DNA from: PALSA-243 sp049522755
GTDB lineage: Bacteria; Acidobacteriota; Terriglobia; Bryobacterales; Bryobacteraceae
Assembly (NCBI GenBank): GCA_049522755.1
Contig: JBEKNN010000001.1
Location: forward strand, 40,331 to 104,330
Reading direction: 5' to 3'
Length of the DNA: 64,000 nt
Shown: positions 1-8,057 of the stretch, piece after piece
How the letters are laid out: the number at the start of each line of letters is the position of its first letter
Numbering within the stretch: the first letter of the stretch is position 1
Position numbers and translations under genes: made by a program
The notes under the pieces: model-generated
Database searches by the model: none
Seen by the model: only the letters and a program-made list of their open reading frames with translations
Told to the model about the DNA's origin: nothing

Positions 1-242
1 TTTCGCGGTTTAGGATAGTAGTTATAGACCCAGGCCAGGCAGCATCCGATCTCACACAAAAATAAGCCGGCGCCGAACCAGACGGTGGCGAGCCTGCTCC
101 GGCAGCGGCGCAATGAGAGGTCCACAAAAGCGGCAGTATCCAACGCCGAAGGAGACCAGTTGCCGCGGTTGATCGCGGTCGCAAACGCCCAAGCGGCCGC
201 CAAAAATACCCAGGTCATGCCCGCAAGCAGTTCGATATTGGG
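1..242 (-). pseudogene. Fragment of a membrane protein running off the left edge
   Basis: Read on the minus strand in the frame PNIELLAGMTWVFL, this stretch is open to the window edge. It gives two hydrophobic segments (around MTWVFLAAAWAFATAI and VWFGAGLFLCEIGCCLAWVY) separated by an Arg-rich loop, ending in YNYYPKPR. No start codon lies at its right end; the reading begins abruptly near position 242, where the neighbouring ABC ATPase homology has just stopped in another frame. I do not recognise the family. It could be the 3' part of a gene whose 5' end was deleted, or the junction could be an assembly error. Confidence 0.35.
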
Positions 243-270
243 TTGCCGCGAAGCGAGAGCCCATCCGGCG

Positions 271-417
271 GCCGCAGATCATGCGGAGCGTGGTGGTTTT
301 TCCGGCGCCGTTTGCGCCCAAGATCCCGGTGATGGCGCCATCGGGCGCTTCGAACGAAAGGTCCCGGACGACGGTGCGGTGGTCGAAGCTTTTTCGGAGC
401 TGTTGGACTTGTATCAT
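271..417 (-). pseudogene. 5' fragment of an ABC transporter ATP-binding protein
   Basis: From ATG at 417 the first 49 residues are a normal start of a NatA/CcmA-type ABC ATPase: beta strands, then the Walker A loop GANGAGKTTTLRM. Just after ...MICG (about position 271) the similarity ends. The frame runs on for some 72 codons of non-homologous sequence that is really another gene fragment read in a shifted frame. Signature motif, Walker B and the permease partner are all absent, so the product cannot hydrolyse ATP. The cut lies directly behind Walker A. Confidence 0.7.
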
Positions 418-819
418 GTCTCTGCTCCGGTAGTACGGAAATCATGGAATTCCTTACAAGAAGTTAGTGAGCTTCAGTGGCGAGGCGGCGTTGTTTTGTA
501 AGAACCATTGGAATCGAAATGCCGGCAGGCCGATCGACAATCGGTTGCAGGTTAACAACCAATGGCACTTACTTGCCCAAGGCCGGGGATTCACAAGCTG
601 TCGGGCGGGAATCTCTTGGTCCGCGGCTGACGGGAGGGGGACCCGCGCGGACCAGGATAGCTGGTTTGACAAGACGCCCCACTCACCTGAACCGGACTGG
701 ACAGGGCAACGCAGGGATGCCACCCGAGCAGTAGGTTCAGGGGGAAAAGCAGGGGGCGACGCCTGGCTGAATGCGCCTGAACGCCGCCGGGGTTCCGGCA
801 GCAGAAACGGTCCCGCGAT
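418..819. other. Intergenic stretch without a recognisable gene
   Basis: About 400 bases between the broken ABC gene and the small Lys/Gly-rich gene. Open frames here are short and carry no recognisable domain. The only structure I see is a palindromic motif at 528-553, related to one downstream of polA, and a GC-rich stem-like stretch near 635-660. Confidence 0.5.
528..553 (+). repeat. Short palindromic intergenic motif, copy 1
   Basis: GGCCGATCGACAATCGG followed by TTGCAGGTT. It matches, in the opposite orientation, the motif at 5426-5451 at about 22 of 26 positions. The core GGCCGAT..ACAATCGG is a palindrome. Its role is unknown. Confidence 0.45.
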
Positions 820-990
820 TTACTTCGATCCCCCGCGGCCGCCCTTTTTCGGAGCTCCCTTGCCAGACTTGCCGCCTTTTTTCCCGCCCTTCTTCCCGCT
901 GTGTTGAGGAGCAGCAAAAGTGGGGACCACTGTCGCCAACATCACGCCCAAAAGGCCAAGGCCAAGAATTCTGCGAAACGATTTGTACAT
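820..990 (-). CDS. Small exported Lys/Gly-rich peptide (56 aa)
   Basis: ATG at 990 is preceded by a good ribosome-binding site (GAAGGA, about 5 nt away). Residues 1-27 form a Sec signal peptide: MYKSFRR, then a hydrophobic core ending VVPTFAA. The remainder is almost only Lys, Gly, Ser and Arg in KKGG repeats (KKGGKKGGKSGKGAP, then KKGGRGGSK at the C terminus). The mature part would be about 29 residues with a strong positive charge and no hydrophobic residues, so probably unstructured. Possible roles are binding of nucleic acid, polysaccharide or phosphate outside the membrane; none is shown. Similar Lys/Gly stretches occur in the efflux adaptor at 35834. No domain is known to me. Confidence 0.7.
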   Translation of the reverse strand: MYKSFRRILGLGLLGVMLATVVPTFAAPQHSGKKGGKKGGKSGKGAPKKGGRGGSK

Positions 991-1180
991 AGTATTCCTT
1001 CAGCGCACCTAACTTAGTCTGCAATAAGGGTTGGCACGGAAGCAAGAGGTCCGCGAGAAAATAAGCGCCGCGCCTGGCGTCCGGGCGGCGGGCAGCCCCC
1101 GGAAAGGGGCGCTCGCCATTTCATCCCCCGGTTGCGCGTTCGCCCTATTTGCGATACGCTATGGCGAAGAAAGGGCGAAT

Positions 1181-1402
1181 ATGCGGGACCCCGATGAGAT
1201 GCTGACCGCGGACCAATTGACGGAGCTTCAGCGGCGGCTGTCCATGCTCCACCCCTCCTCGGTCGAGCAGGTTTACCGCGATGCCTACGAGCGATGCGCG
1301 CCCGTTGCAGGCCGGATTCCCAAGGCCAGCGTAATCCAGGAACTGGTGACGGCTTGGAAGCAACTGAGGAGATGGGAGGGCGGTAAAGCTTGCCAACGGT
1401 GA
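1181..1402 (+). CDS. Small conserved-looking hypothetical protein (73 aa)
   Basis: ATG at 1181 follows AAGGGCG. The product is a soluble, charged, probably all-helical protein (DEMLTADQLTELQRRL near the start, a second helix around SSVEQVYRDAYERC and a third around IQELVTAWKQLRRW). There is no signal peptide and no recognised domain. The amphipathic spacing and codon use are those of a real gene. The open frame continues upstream to 1031, but those codons lack protein-like character, so I chose the internal start. Function unknown. Confidence 0.6.
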   Translation: MRDPDEMLTADQLTELQRRLSMLHPSSVEQVYRDAYERCAPVAGRIPKASVIQELVTAWKQLRRWEGGKACQR

Positions 1403-1464
1403 GAGAGGACAGAAGATGAAGACTATCGCGGCTCAGTGTCAAAGCGGCCTCGACAAGCCTGTTA

Positions 1465-1710
1465 CTATTGCTGTCCGGCCGACCAGGGCGGCACGATTCC
1501 ATTCATGCGCGCATAGGCGATCGCCTGCCCCAGATGTTCGCCCACGTGCGTATCGAGAAAGATCAGAACGCCGTGGCGCGTGGTCTTCTGGCCGAAGAAT
1601 TCGGCATCGCCAGTCGGCGCTTGCGCGCGCACTTCGTCCGGATACTTATGCGCTTCCGCGAACGATCCGGTAAGCGCCGCCAGTGTCTTCTCCTTACTAA
1701 TAGCTTGCTG
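1465..1710 (-). pseudogene. 3' remnant of a DinB/YfiT-family protein
   Basis: The last ~75 residues of this frame resemble the end of DinB-like four-helix proteins: a helix with KTLAALTGSFAEAHK, then FFGQKTTRHGVLIFLDTHVGEHLGQ with the His residues expected of the metal site (H in DTHVGEHL), then AIAYARMNGIVPPWS, a typical C-terminal ending of acidobacterial DinB proteins. Upstream the frame loses all similarity, and the first metal-binding histidine region is missing. I read it as a decayed gene cut off near 1710. The family assignment is from memory of motif pattern. Confidence 0.5.
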
Positions 1711-1730
1711 CTCGCCTTTGTGTTCCTCTG

Positions 1731-1917
1731 CGGCATGCTCGCGAATGCCGTCGCCCCGCACGGGGAGTACGGAGAGTACATTACTGGACGGCGCCACATC
1801 AATGCGGCGTGGCATCTGACAAATGGGTGGCCCTGGTGGGGAATCTGGGGAAACATCGCCCCCTGGGCGTTGTTCATTGCGGCGGCCGCGCATCATCTGG
1901 AAAGAAGAGACTTCTGA
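1731..1917 (+). pseudogene. Possible 3' fragment of a small membrane protein
   Basis: Opposite to and abutting the DinB remnant, the plus strand reads GMLANAVAPHGEYGEYI and ends in NGWPWWGIWGNIAPWALFI followed by AAAAHHLERRDF and a stop at 1917. The Trp-rich amphipathic ending looks protein-like, yet no start or ribosome-binding site belongs to it. It may be a further gene fragment in this scrap zone, or chance. Low confidence. Confidence 0.2.
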
Positions 1918-2027
1918 ACGATGGCGCGCCTTTACGTTCCGACGCGCAGTCCCGCCTACATCGCCGCCACCTTCGAGAGCACGAGCCCGCCAAACCGCGG
2001 TATGAATCGTGTGTCATACTTTCAGAT

Positions 2028-2258
2028 ATGAGAATCGGCGAGCGCGGCCAGGTTACCATTCCCAAGGAGATTCGCGACCAATTTGGCCTTGGGCCCGAGA
2101 CCGAAGTCGAGTTCCACGTCGTGAACGGGGCCATTGTCCTCAAAAAGGCTCCGAAGAAGTTGAACCTGGCCAAATGGAAAGGCCGCTGCGGCGGCGCGTT
2201 CGCTAAACTCGGCTATACATCGGTGGACCAGTTCATCGAGGACATTCGTGGACGATGA
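2028..2258 (+). CDS. vapB: AbrB/VapB-type antitoxin
   Basis: A 76-residue protein starting MRIGERGQVTIPKEIRDQFG, the signature of the SpoVT/AbrB swapped-hairpin DNA-binding fold (residues 1-45). The C-terminal part (KWKGRCGGAFAKLG to the end) would wrap the toxin. It is expected to bind its own promoter and neutralise the PIN toxin encoded next, whose ATG overlaps this stop by four bases (ATGA at 2255), implying translational coupling. The longer upstream frame from 1809 is not protein-like, and ATG 2028 begins exactly at the domain edge. Confidence 0.9.
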   Translation: MRIGERGQVTIPKEIRDQFGLGPETEVEFHVVNGAIVLKKAPKKLNLAKWKGRCGGAFAKLGYTSVDQFIEDIRGR

Positions 2259-2668
2259 TCACAGCCGTAGACACCAATATCCTGCTCGACATTCTGATCC
2301 CCAACGACGAGTTTTGCGGCGCTTCCGCGGAAGCGCTGGAAAAGGCGGTAAGCAGTGGCTCGCTCGCAATCTGCGACATTGTGTATGCGGAACTCTGCGT
2401 TCACTTTGAGAAACAGCGGGATTGCGATGCCTTTCTGGATGCCAACGAAATCCGCGTTCAGGCTCTCAGCCGGGATTCGCATTTTCGCGCCAGCCGCGCA
2501 TGGCGCAATTATCGGCGACAGGGTGGGAAGCGGACTCGAATTTTGGCGGACTTCTTCATCGGCGCGCATGCCGAGAAACAGGCAACGCGCCTGTTGACAC
2601 GCGACCGGGGTTTCTACCGGAAGCTTTTCCCGTCGCTGCTGGTGCATGACCCCTCGGGAACAGCCTGA
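2255..2668 (+). CDS. vapC: PIN-domain ribonuclease toxin
   Basis: A 137-residue VapC-like toxin. The acidic residues of the PIN active site are visible: D6 in AVDTN, E46 in VYAEL, D99 in LADF and D117 in TRDRGFY. These normally hold Mg2+/Mn2+ for cleavage of tRNA or rRNA. Length and spacing are those of an intact family member. It is co-translated with vapB. A second, broken vapBC locus lies at 62.5-63.2 kb. Confidence 0.9.
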   Translation: MITAVDTNILLDILIPNDEFCGASAEALEKAVSSGSLAICDIVYAELCVHFEKQRDCDAFLDANEIRVQALSRDSHFRASRAWRNYRRQGGKRTRILADFFIGAHAEKQATRLLTRDRGFYRKLFPSLLVHDPSGTA

Positions 2669-2763
2669 AGCTAAGCTACGGTTTGAGTAAAGGGCGCAAT
2701 CATGGCGGGCCCCGGTGAAACACACGATGATGCACGGCTCGGGTGTAACGCTATCATGACCGT

Positions 2764-5337
2764 GTGCCCACTCAGCGCCTCTTTCTGATCGATTCCTTCG
2801 GCTTCATCTTCCGCGCATATCATGCGCGCGCGCGCTCCGCGGCCCCGCCCATGCGCACCAGCACCGGGGTGTCCACCGAAGCCGTCTTCATCTTCAACAA
2901 CATGGTCAGGAAGCTGTTGAAAGAGCACAACCCCACCTATATCGCCGCGATTTTCGAAAGCACCGGGCCCACCCACCGCCTCCAGGAGTTCGCCGAATAT
3001 AAGGCCAACCGCACCGAGATGCCGCCCGACCTCGCCGACCAGATCCCCTACGTGCGCCGCATCATCGAGGCCATGCGCATCCCAATTCTGGAGTATCCCG
3101 GTTTCGAGGCCGACGACGTCATCGGCGCCATCGCGCGCCGCGCCGAGAATCAGGGCGTCGAGGTGGTGATCGTGTCGAGCGACAAAGACATGCTGCAGCT
3201 TGTGAACCAGCGCGTGTCGATGCTCAATCCCGCCAAAGACGATACCTGGTACAACCCCGCGAAGGTGAAAGAGTTCATGGGCGTCGAGCCGTCGCAGGTG
3301 GCCGACCTGCTGGCGCTCATGGGCGATACCGTCGACAATATTCCCGGCGCCCCGGGCATCGGCGAAAAGGGCGCGCGCGATCTTCTCGCCCGCTTCGGTT
3401 CGGTAGAGGCGCTGCTCGACCGCGCCGGCGACGTCGAGCGCAAAATGCACCGCGAGAGTCTGCAGAACAATGTGGAGCGCATCCGCATGAGCAAGCGCCT
3501 CGCGACCATTCAGACCGGCGTGCCCATCGAGTTTTCCCTGGAAGCGGTCAAGGCGCAAGCATGCGATGAGGGGCTGCTGAAATCCATTTATAAGGACATG
3601 GAATTTCACAGCCTGCTCAAGGAATTGGGACCCGCGGAAGATACGCGCGCGCGCGACTACGGCTGCGTCGCCGGGCCGGAAGAGTTGCGGGCGTGGCTCG
3701 CCGCCGTTCCCTCGGGCATGCCCGTAGCGGTGGCCATCTCGAGGTCGGCCGAAGGCGAGTTCGCTTTGGATACCATCGGCCTCGCATGGCGGGCCGGCGA
3801 GGCGCGCGCGGTGGCGGGCGAGAATCTGTCGCACCTCAAGCCATGGCTCGAAGACGCAAGCGTTTCCAAAATTGCCTGTGACGTGAAAAGCGCGCTGCTG
3901 GAACTGGGGCGCATGGGGATTGACGCGCGCGGCTTCGATCACGACGTGATGCTCTACGCGTTCCTTCTTGACGCCGACCCTTCCGGTTGCGCCTTGGAGG
4001 AACAAGCGCGGCGAAGGCTCGATTTGAAGCTCGGCCCATCGCCCGAACAGCACGCCGATATCACGCTCGAAATCTGGATGCAGTTATCGCCTGCGGTGGA
4101 TTCACGCGGGCTGCGCGAGTTGTACGCCACCATGGAACTGCCGCTCACGCACGTGCTGGCGCGTATGGAACGCACCGGCGTGCGCATCGATTCCACCGAG
4201 TTGGCGCGCCTCTCGCAACTGATGGAAGGCGAGATCGCGCGGCTCACTGCGGAGATTCACGCACTGGCCGGCAAGCCGTTCAACATCGCATCGCCGCAGC
4301 AATTGGGCCGCGTGCTGTTCGAAGACCTCAAGCTGCCCGCGCCCGTGAAGTACGGCAAAGGCAAGACCACCTCCACCGCCGCCGACGTGCTCGAAGAGCT
4401 CGCCGCCGATCACGAAATCGTGCGCAAGGCGCTCGAATACCGGCAGCTCACTAAACTGAAAGGAACCTATGTGGACGCGCTGCCCGCGCTCATCGATCCG
4501 CACACCGGCCGCCTGCATACCAGCTTCAACCAGACCGGGGCGGCCACCGGGCGGCTCTCGTCGTCGAACCCGAATCTGCAGAACATTCCGATTCGCACCG
4601 AGTTGGGGCGCGAGATCCGCGCGGCGTTCGTTCCACGCGAGGGATGGAAGCTGGTGGTGGCCGATTATTCGCAGATCGAATTGCGGCTGCTGGCGCACAT
4701 GTCCGGCGATCCGCTATTGGTGGAAGCCTACCGCAACGGCGACGACATTCACACGCTCACCGCCGCGGAAGTGCTGGGCGTGCACCCTCTGATGGTGACC
4801 CCGGAGGCGCGTCGCGACGCCAAGGCGGTGAATTTCGGAATCGTGTACGGCATCAGTGGGTTTGGCCTCGCAGCGCAGCTTGGCATCACTCGCGGCGAAG
4901 CCGAGAAGTACATTCGAAATTATTTCGAGCGCTACAAAGGCGTGCGGCGTTTTCTCGACGAGACTATCGCCCAGGTGCGGCAAACCGGCGTGACGCGCAC
5001 GCTATTCGGCCGGGAGCGGCCCATTCCGGATATCAACAGCCGCAACACCAACGCGCGCGGATTCGCGGAGCGCACGGCGGTGAACTCGCCCCTGCAGGGG
5101 ACGGCCGCCGATCTGATCAAGGTGGCGATGGTGCGCATCGATGGCGCGCTCGCCGAGGGCGGATATCGATGCGCAATGCTGTTGCAGGTTCACGACGAGC
5201 TGGTGTTCGAATGCCCGCCCGAGGAAGTGGAGGCAATTTCGAAACTGGTGAAGCGCGAAATGGAAGGCGCGGGCCAGCTCAAAGTGCCTCTGTTAGTGGA
5301 TATCGGCGCCGGCGAAAACTGGCGGGACGCGAAGTGA
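2764..5337 (+). CDS. polA: DNA polymerase I
   Basis: 857 residues from a GTG start. Residues 1-290 are the 5'-3' flap exonuclease: GFEADDVIG with D117/D118 and SSDKDM with D140/D142. Residues ~295-450 occupy the place of the 3'-5' proofreading domain, but the D-x-E of Exo I is replaced (VAVAISRS), and the acidic residues of Exo II and Exo III are not seen, so proofreading is probably lost, as in Taq. The polymerase domain is complete: TGRLSSSNPNLQNIP, motif A DYSQIELR (D634), O-helix RRDAKAVNFGIVYG and motif C QVHDE (H810, D811, E812). It would fill gaps in repair and remove Okazaki primers. No close partner gene. A long open frame opposite to it is a GC-rich shadow. Confidence 0.97.
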   Translation: MPTQRLFLIDSFGFIFRAYHARARSAAPPMRTSTGVSTEAVFIFNNMVRKLLKEHNPTYIAAIFESTGPTHRLQEFAEYKANRTEMPPDLADQIPYVRRIIEAMRIPILEYPGFEADDVIGAIARRAENQGVEVVIVSSDKDMLQLVNQRVSMLNPAKDDTWYNPAKVKEFMGVEPSQVADLLALMGDTVDNIPGAPGIGEKGARDLLARFGSVEALLDRAGDVERKMHRESLQNNVERIRMSKRLATIQTGVPIEFSLEAVKAQACDEGLLKSIYKDMEFHSLLKELGPAEDTRARDYGCVAGPEELRAWLAAVPSGMPVAVAISRSAEGEFALDTIGLAWRAGEARAVAGENLSHLKPWLEDASVSKIACDVKSALLELGRMGIDARGFDHDVMLYAFLLDADPSGCALEEQARRRLDLKLGPSPEQHADITLEIWMQLSPAVDSRGLRELYATMELPLTHVLARMERTGVRIDSTELARLSQLMEGEIARLTAEIHALAGKPFNIASPQQLGRVLFEDLKLPAPVKYGKGKTTSTAADVLEELAADHEIVRKALEYRQLTKLKGTYVDALPALIDPHTGRLHTSFNQTGAATGRLSSSNPNLQNIPIRTELGREIRAAFVPREGWKLVVADYSQIELRLLAHMSGDPLLVEAYRNGDDIHTLTAAEVLGVHPLMVTPEARRDAKAVNFGIVYGISGFGLAAQLGITRGEAEKYIRNYFERYKGVRRFLDETIAQVRQTGVTRTLFGRERPIPDINSRNTNARGFAERTAVNSPLQGTAADLIKVAMVRIDGALAEGGYRCAMLLQVHDELVFECPPEEVEAISKLVKREMEGAGQLKVPLLVDIGAGENWRDAK

Positions 5338-5425
5338 GCCTTCTACCACTTCCTTCGCTCGAACTGGAAATTCTGCGCAAGTTGTAGGGCGGACCCCCTG
5401 GACCCGCTTTTCGCTCCGCAAAATC

Positions 5426-5451
5426 AACCTGCGGCCGATTGTTAATCGGCC
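5426..5451 (-). repeat. Short palindromic intergenic motif, copy 2
   Basis: Minus-strand reading GGCCGATTAACAATCGGCC followed by GCAGGTT, a near match to 528-553. It lies 90 bases after polA and about 80 before the next start, so it could act as a transcript-end hairpin, but no T-run follows on the polA strand. Confidence 0.45.
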
Positions 5452-5531
5452 TTCCGACGTAACACGAGCCGCCGCTCAACCTGTCTCCCGGTTATCTCGC
5501 AATAAAGTAAACTGAGGGAGCCGCTTCACGC

Positions 5532-5969
5532 ATGAGAACCTGGTTCAAACGCCTCGGGACCCTTTGCCTCTTAGCAGCCGCCATCGCTGTCTGTTCGGAC
5601 CTGCTATCGTACGTAGCTCCCAGCGCGTCGCTACCCGCAACCGCCGCGGGATGGATTCTCGCATCCCCTCAAGACTGCGCGAAACCACAGTTCCGAAACC
5701 TGCGTGGGACGGGGGGCGCGCGCCGAGTCTGCCGTGGCGAATACCGCGGCTCGCCGCAAATGACCCTCACCATCTACGACATGCCGGAGTGGGGAGCGTC
5801 CGCGTTTGACGCCTGGCAGAAATGGCAGACACAGCCGGGTAAGATGTCCTTCTATAAGGGCCGTTACTTCGGCGTAGTGGAATCGTCGAACGCGGACAGG
5901 AACGCACTGAACCGCTTCACCGTCGCCATAGAGTCGGCTCTTCCACCGGGCAGCGAGGGTCGCCGGTGA
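5532..5969 (+). CDS. Exported hypothetical protein (145 aa)
   Basis: The N terminus MRTWFKRLGTLCLLAAAIAVCSDLL is a signal peptide or signal anchor. The mature part has two cysteines (around SPQDCAKPQF and RRVCRGEY) that could form a disulfide, and a predicted alpha/beta region with MTLTIYDMPEWG and KMSFYKGRYFGVVESS. I do not recognise the family. The pattern resembles exosortase-associated or DUF3131-like small exported proteins only loosely. The stop overlaps a GTG codon of the following decayed gene at 5966. Confidence 0.6.
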   Translation: MRTWFKRLGTLCLLAAAIAVCSDLLSYVAPSASLPATAAGWILASPQDCAKPQFRNLRGTGGARRVCRGEYRGSPQMTLTIYDMPEWGASAFDAWQKWQTQPGKMSFYKGRYFGVVESSNADRNALNRFTVAIESALPPGSEGRR

Positions 5970-6722
5970 AGCCCCGCAGTGGCCGTGATAGTCGTCTCTC
6001 GCGCCGAAGCTTCTTACTGGACAATTACATGCTCTTCTACCTGTTGGCCAGCGCTTATGAGCCTCCCGAGATTCTCAAGCGCATCGCCACAGATCGCACG
6101 CAGCCCTACACTCACCTTGAGCTCAAGCGGACCCGCAACCGCTGGCGCTTCTTCGACGATCTTCATGGACCGGTATACAAGACCACCTACGTACGGAGTG
6201 AGTACGCCGTCAGCTCCGATCAAGGCGGCACACTTCAACGGCTTCTTCTCGAAAGACCTGACTGACCTGCGCGAAGACACGTCGGGCTGGATTTTCGCCA
6301 GAGGCGGCGATGCCTGGATCGCCTGCCGGCCGTTGCAACCCTACTCCTGGGCCCCGCTTGAGGGTGGCGGAAAGCGGCTGTTCAGTCCGTACTTGAAGAA
6401 TGGCATCGTGGTCCAGGTGGCCAGCCGCTCCGAATTCGCAGATATGGAAGCATTCCGGCGGGCGATTCTGGCGCTGAAACTGGAGTTCCGCCTGGACCCG
6501 GCCCCATCCGTGCTATTTCACTCACTACGCGGCAAGACGCTGGCCTTCACTTACGGAGACACTCCGCAGGTGAACGGCATACCGTTGGATTACGCCCGCT
6601 GGCCCTTGTTTGGCGGACCATTCGTAGAAGCCGCCGTAGATTCCGAGCAGCTAATCTTGAAATACGGCAAGATGCGCCGCATTCTCGATTTCCGCAGACT
6701 AATAGTGACTGACGCCAAGTGA
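5966..6722 (+). pseudogene. Decayed gene of a larger exported enzyme-like protein
   Basis: Two protein-like blocks lie in different frames. Block 1 (frame of GTG 5966, to about 6225) reads NYMLFYLLASAYEPPEILKR, then RWRFFDDLHGPVYKTTYV, ending RSEYAVSSDQGG. Block 2 (about 6230 to the stop at 6722, frame +1) reads HFNGFFSKDLTDLREDTSGW, then DAWIACRPLQPYSWAPLEGG, and later FGGPFVEAAVDSEQLILKYG. From memory, both belong to one family of large acidobacterial exported proteins of polysaccharide-lyase or heparinase type. The middle (about 100-200 residues) and the N terminus appear to be missing, so this is a deletion plus frameshift. The family name is tentative. Confidence 0.55.
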
Positions 6723-7931
6723 TTATTGCGCGGCCTTTCTCGCATGAATAATCACCCTGTAATTATTCTCGGCATTCAGGTTAATCAGCGCCACGAAAGC
6801 CCGTCCCTGGTAAGTGCCAATGGTTCCGGACTGCGAGACTCCCGCAACCTCCCAGCCCGCAGGCAGCAGCACCGTATTGCGCAGCCCATGCAGCGTGCGA
6901 TCGAAGACCAGCTCTCCGTTATCGGCCTTATAGCCCGCGTCCTTCAGCGTACCGGTGATCTTGATGTGAGCGCTTTGCTTGTCGTCGACGATGGGAACCT
7001 CCAGCTTCACGGTCATCGCCTTGCCTTCCTTGACCGGAGTGAAGTCCTTTGCCGTGTCCAGGTCGGTCACCTTCAGGTCCTGTAACTGCAAGTAGGCCAG
7101 GGAATCCAGCCTCGCTTTGCCGCCCTTGCGATAGTCGCTGTAACTCTGCTCCACCTTAATGCTGTGAGTGTCGGGCGCATCCAGAGTGTAGAGAGTTTTT
7201 ATGTCGTCGAAGAACATGTCGGTGTACTGGAGCGGAGCAAATGCTGCGGTGGTCTTACGCGCATGGATGGTCACGGGATTACTCTGGCCGCTGGGGTTCG
7301 CAAATGCCAGCTTGAGACGCCCATCGGCCTGCGTGGTGAGTTGCGCGGCAACATTCGACGAAATGAACGCAAAGCCCTTCGGCAGAACCACGCCCAGCCG
7401 GTACCCACTCAAGCTCCGGACCCATACGATATCGTCGCCGTGCATCATGTAAGTCCTGGGATCCTTGTAAGTCTTGTAAATCAGCACGCGGCCGATTCCG
7501 CCTTCCGGCACTGGAATAGGAAGAGTGGCGTGAATGGCGTGATTCTCGGGGTCGTCGCCCTGCTGCTGATAGGTGAATTTCAACGGCTGGCCCGTTCGAG
7601 GGTCGTACACTTCAAGGTCCGATCCCTCACTGCCGCCGCGCGTAGCATTAACCAATTCCGTCGCTCCCGTCCTGTTCTCTTCCGGCAGAAAACGAATGCG
7701 AAACTGTTCCGAGCCAGGTTCGAGGATCGCATATTCGGTATAGGCGTCTTGACTAAACAGACGGCCCACCGGCGGCGTAGGCCTCAGCGATCCGTCGGGG
7801 TTCGCGCCGCCCGGAAACGGATTGTTGCCTCCCTGTCCACCCCGCCTCTGCTCCGCATTGATCCACGACGGAACGGCGCCCACGGCCAAAGCGAGTGCAA
7901 TCCCGAGCATCAGTTTTCTGGAACGGTTCAT
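6723..7931 (-). CDS. Exported hypothetical protein with beta-rich body (402 aa)
   Basis: The signal peptide MNRSRKLMLGIALALAVGAVPSWINA is followed by an RRGGQGGNNPFPGG linker and then a long beta-rich domain: GRLFSQDAYTEYAILEPG, a GGSEGSDLEVYDPRTG turn region, a probable membrane-exposed strand RVLIYKTYKDPRTYMM, and a final Ig-like part ending ENNYRVIIHARKAAQ. The Asp/Gly turns suggest a secreted binding or structural protein. No catalytic motif is visible and I do not recognise the family. It stands alone, with its 3' end meeting the end of the decayed gene on the other strand. Confidence 0.65.
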   Translation of the reverse strand: MNRSRKLMLGIALALAVGAVPSWINAEQRRGGQGGNNPFPGGANPDGSLRPTPPVGRLFSQDAYTEYAILEPGSEQFRIRFLPEENRTGATELVNATRGGSEGSDLEVYDPRTGQPLKFTYQQQGDDPENHAIHATLPIPVPEGGIGRVLIYKTYKDPRTYMMHGDDIVWVRSLSGYRLGVVLPKGFAFISSNVAAQLTTQADGRLKLAFANPSGQSNPVTIHARKTTAAFAPLQYTDMFFDDIKTLYTLDAPDTHSIKVEQSYSDYRKGGKARLDSLAYLQLQDLKVTDLDTAKDFTPVKEGKAMTVKLEVPIVDDKQSAHIKITGTLKDAGYKADNGELVFDRTLHGLRNTVLLPAGWEVAGVSQSGTIGTYQGRAFVALINLNAENNYRVIIHARKAAQ

Positions 7932-8057
7932 CAGCTTACCTCCTGTACGATTCGCGCCTGCGAGCAGCGCGCCTCCAGTTACTTTACCAATCTTTGTGGG
8001 ACCCGCCGCCCGGCTTTTGTGCGACCGGCCTCCCGGCCAGTCGACACGCCGAAGGCG

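Noticed and set aside
2671..4053. 460-codon open frame opposite to polA
   Set aside because: Lies fully antisense to well-supported DNA polymerase I; low-complexity His/Gly/Val composition typical of GC-rich shadow frames; no domain or start signal.
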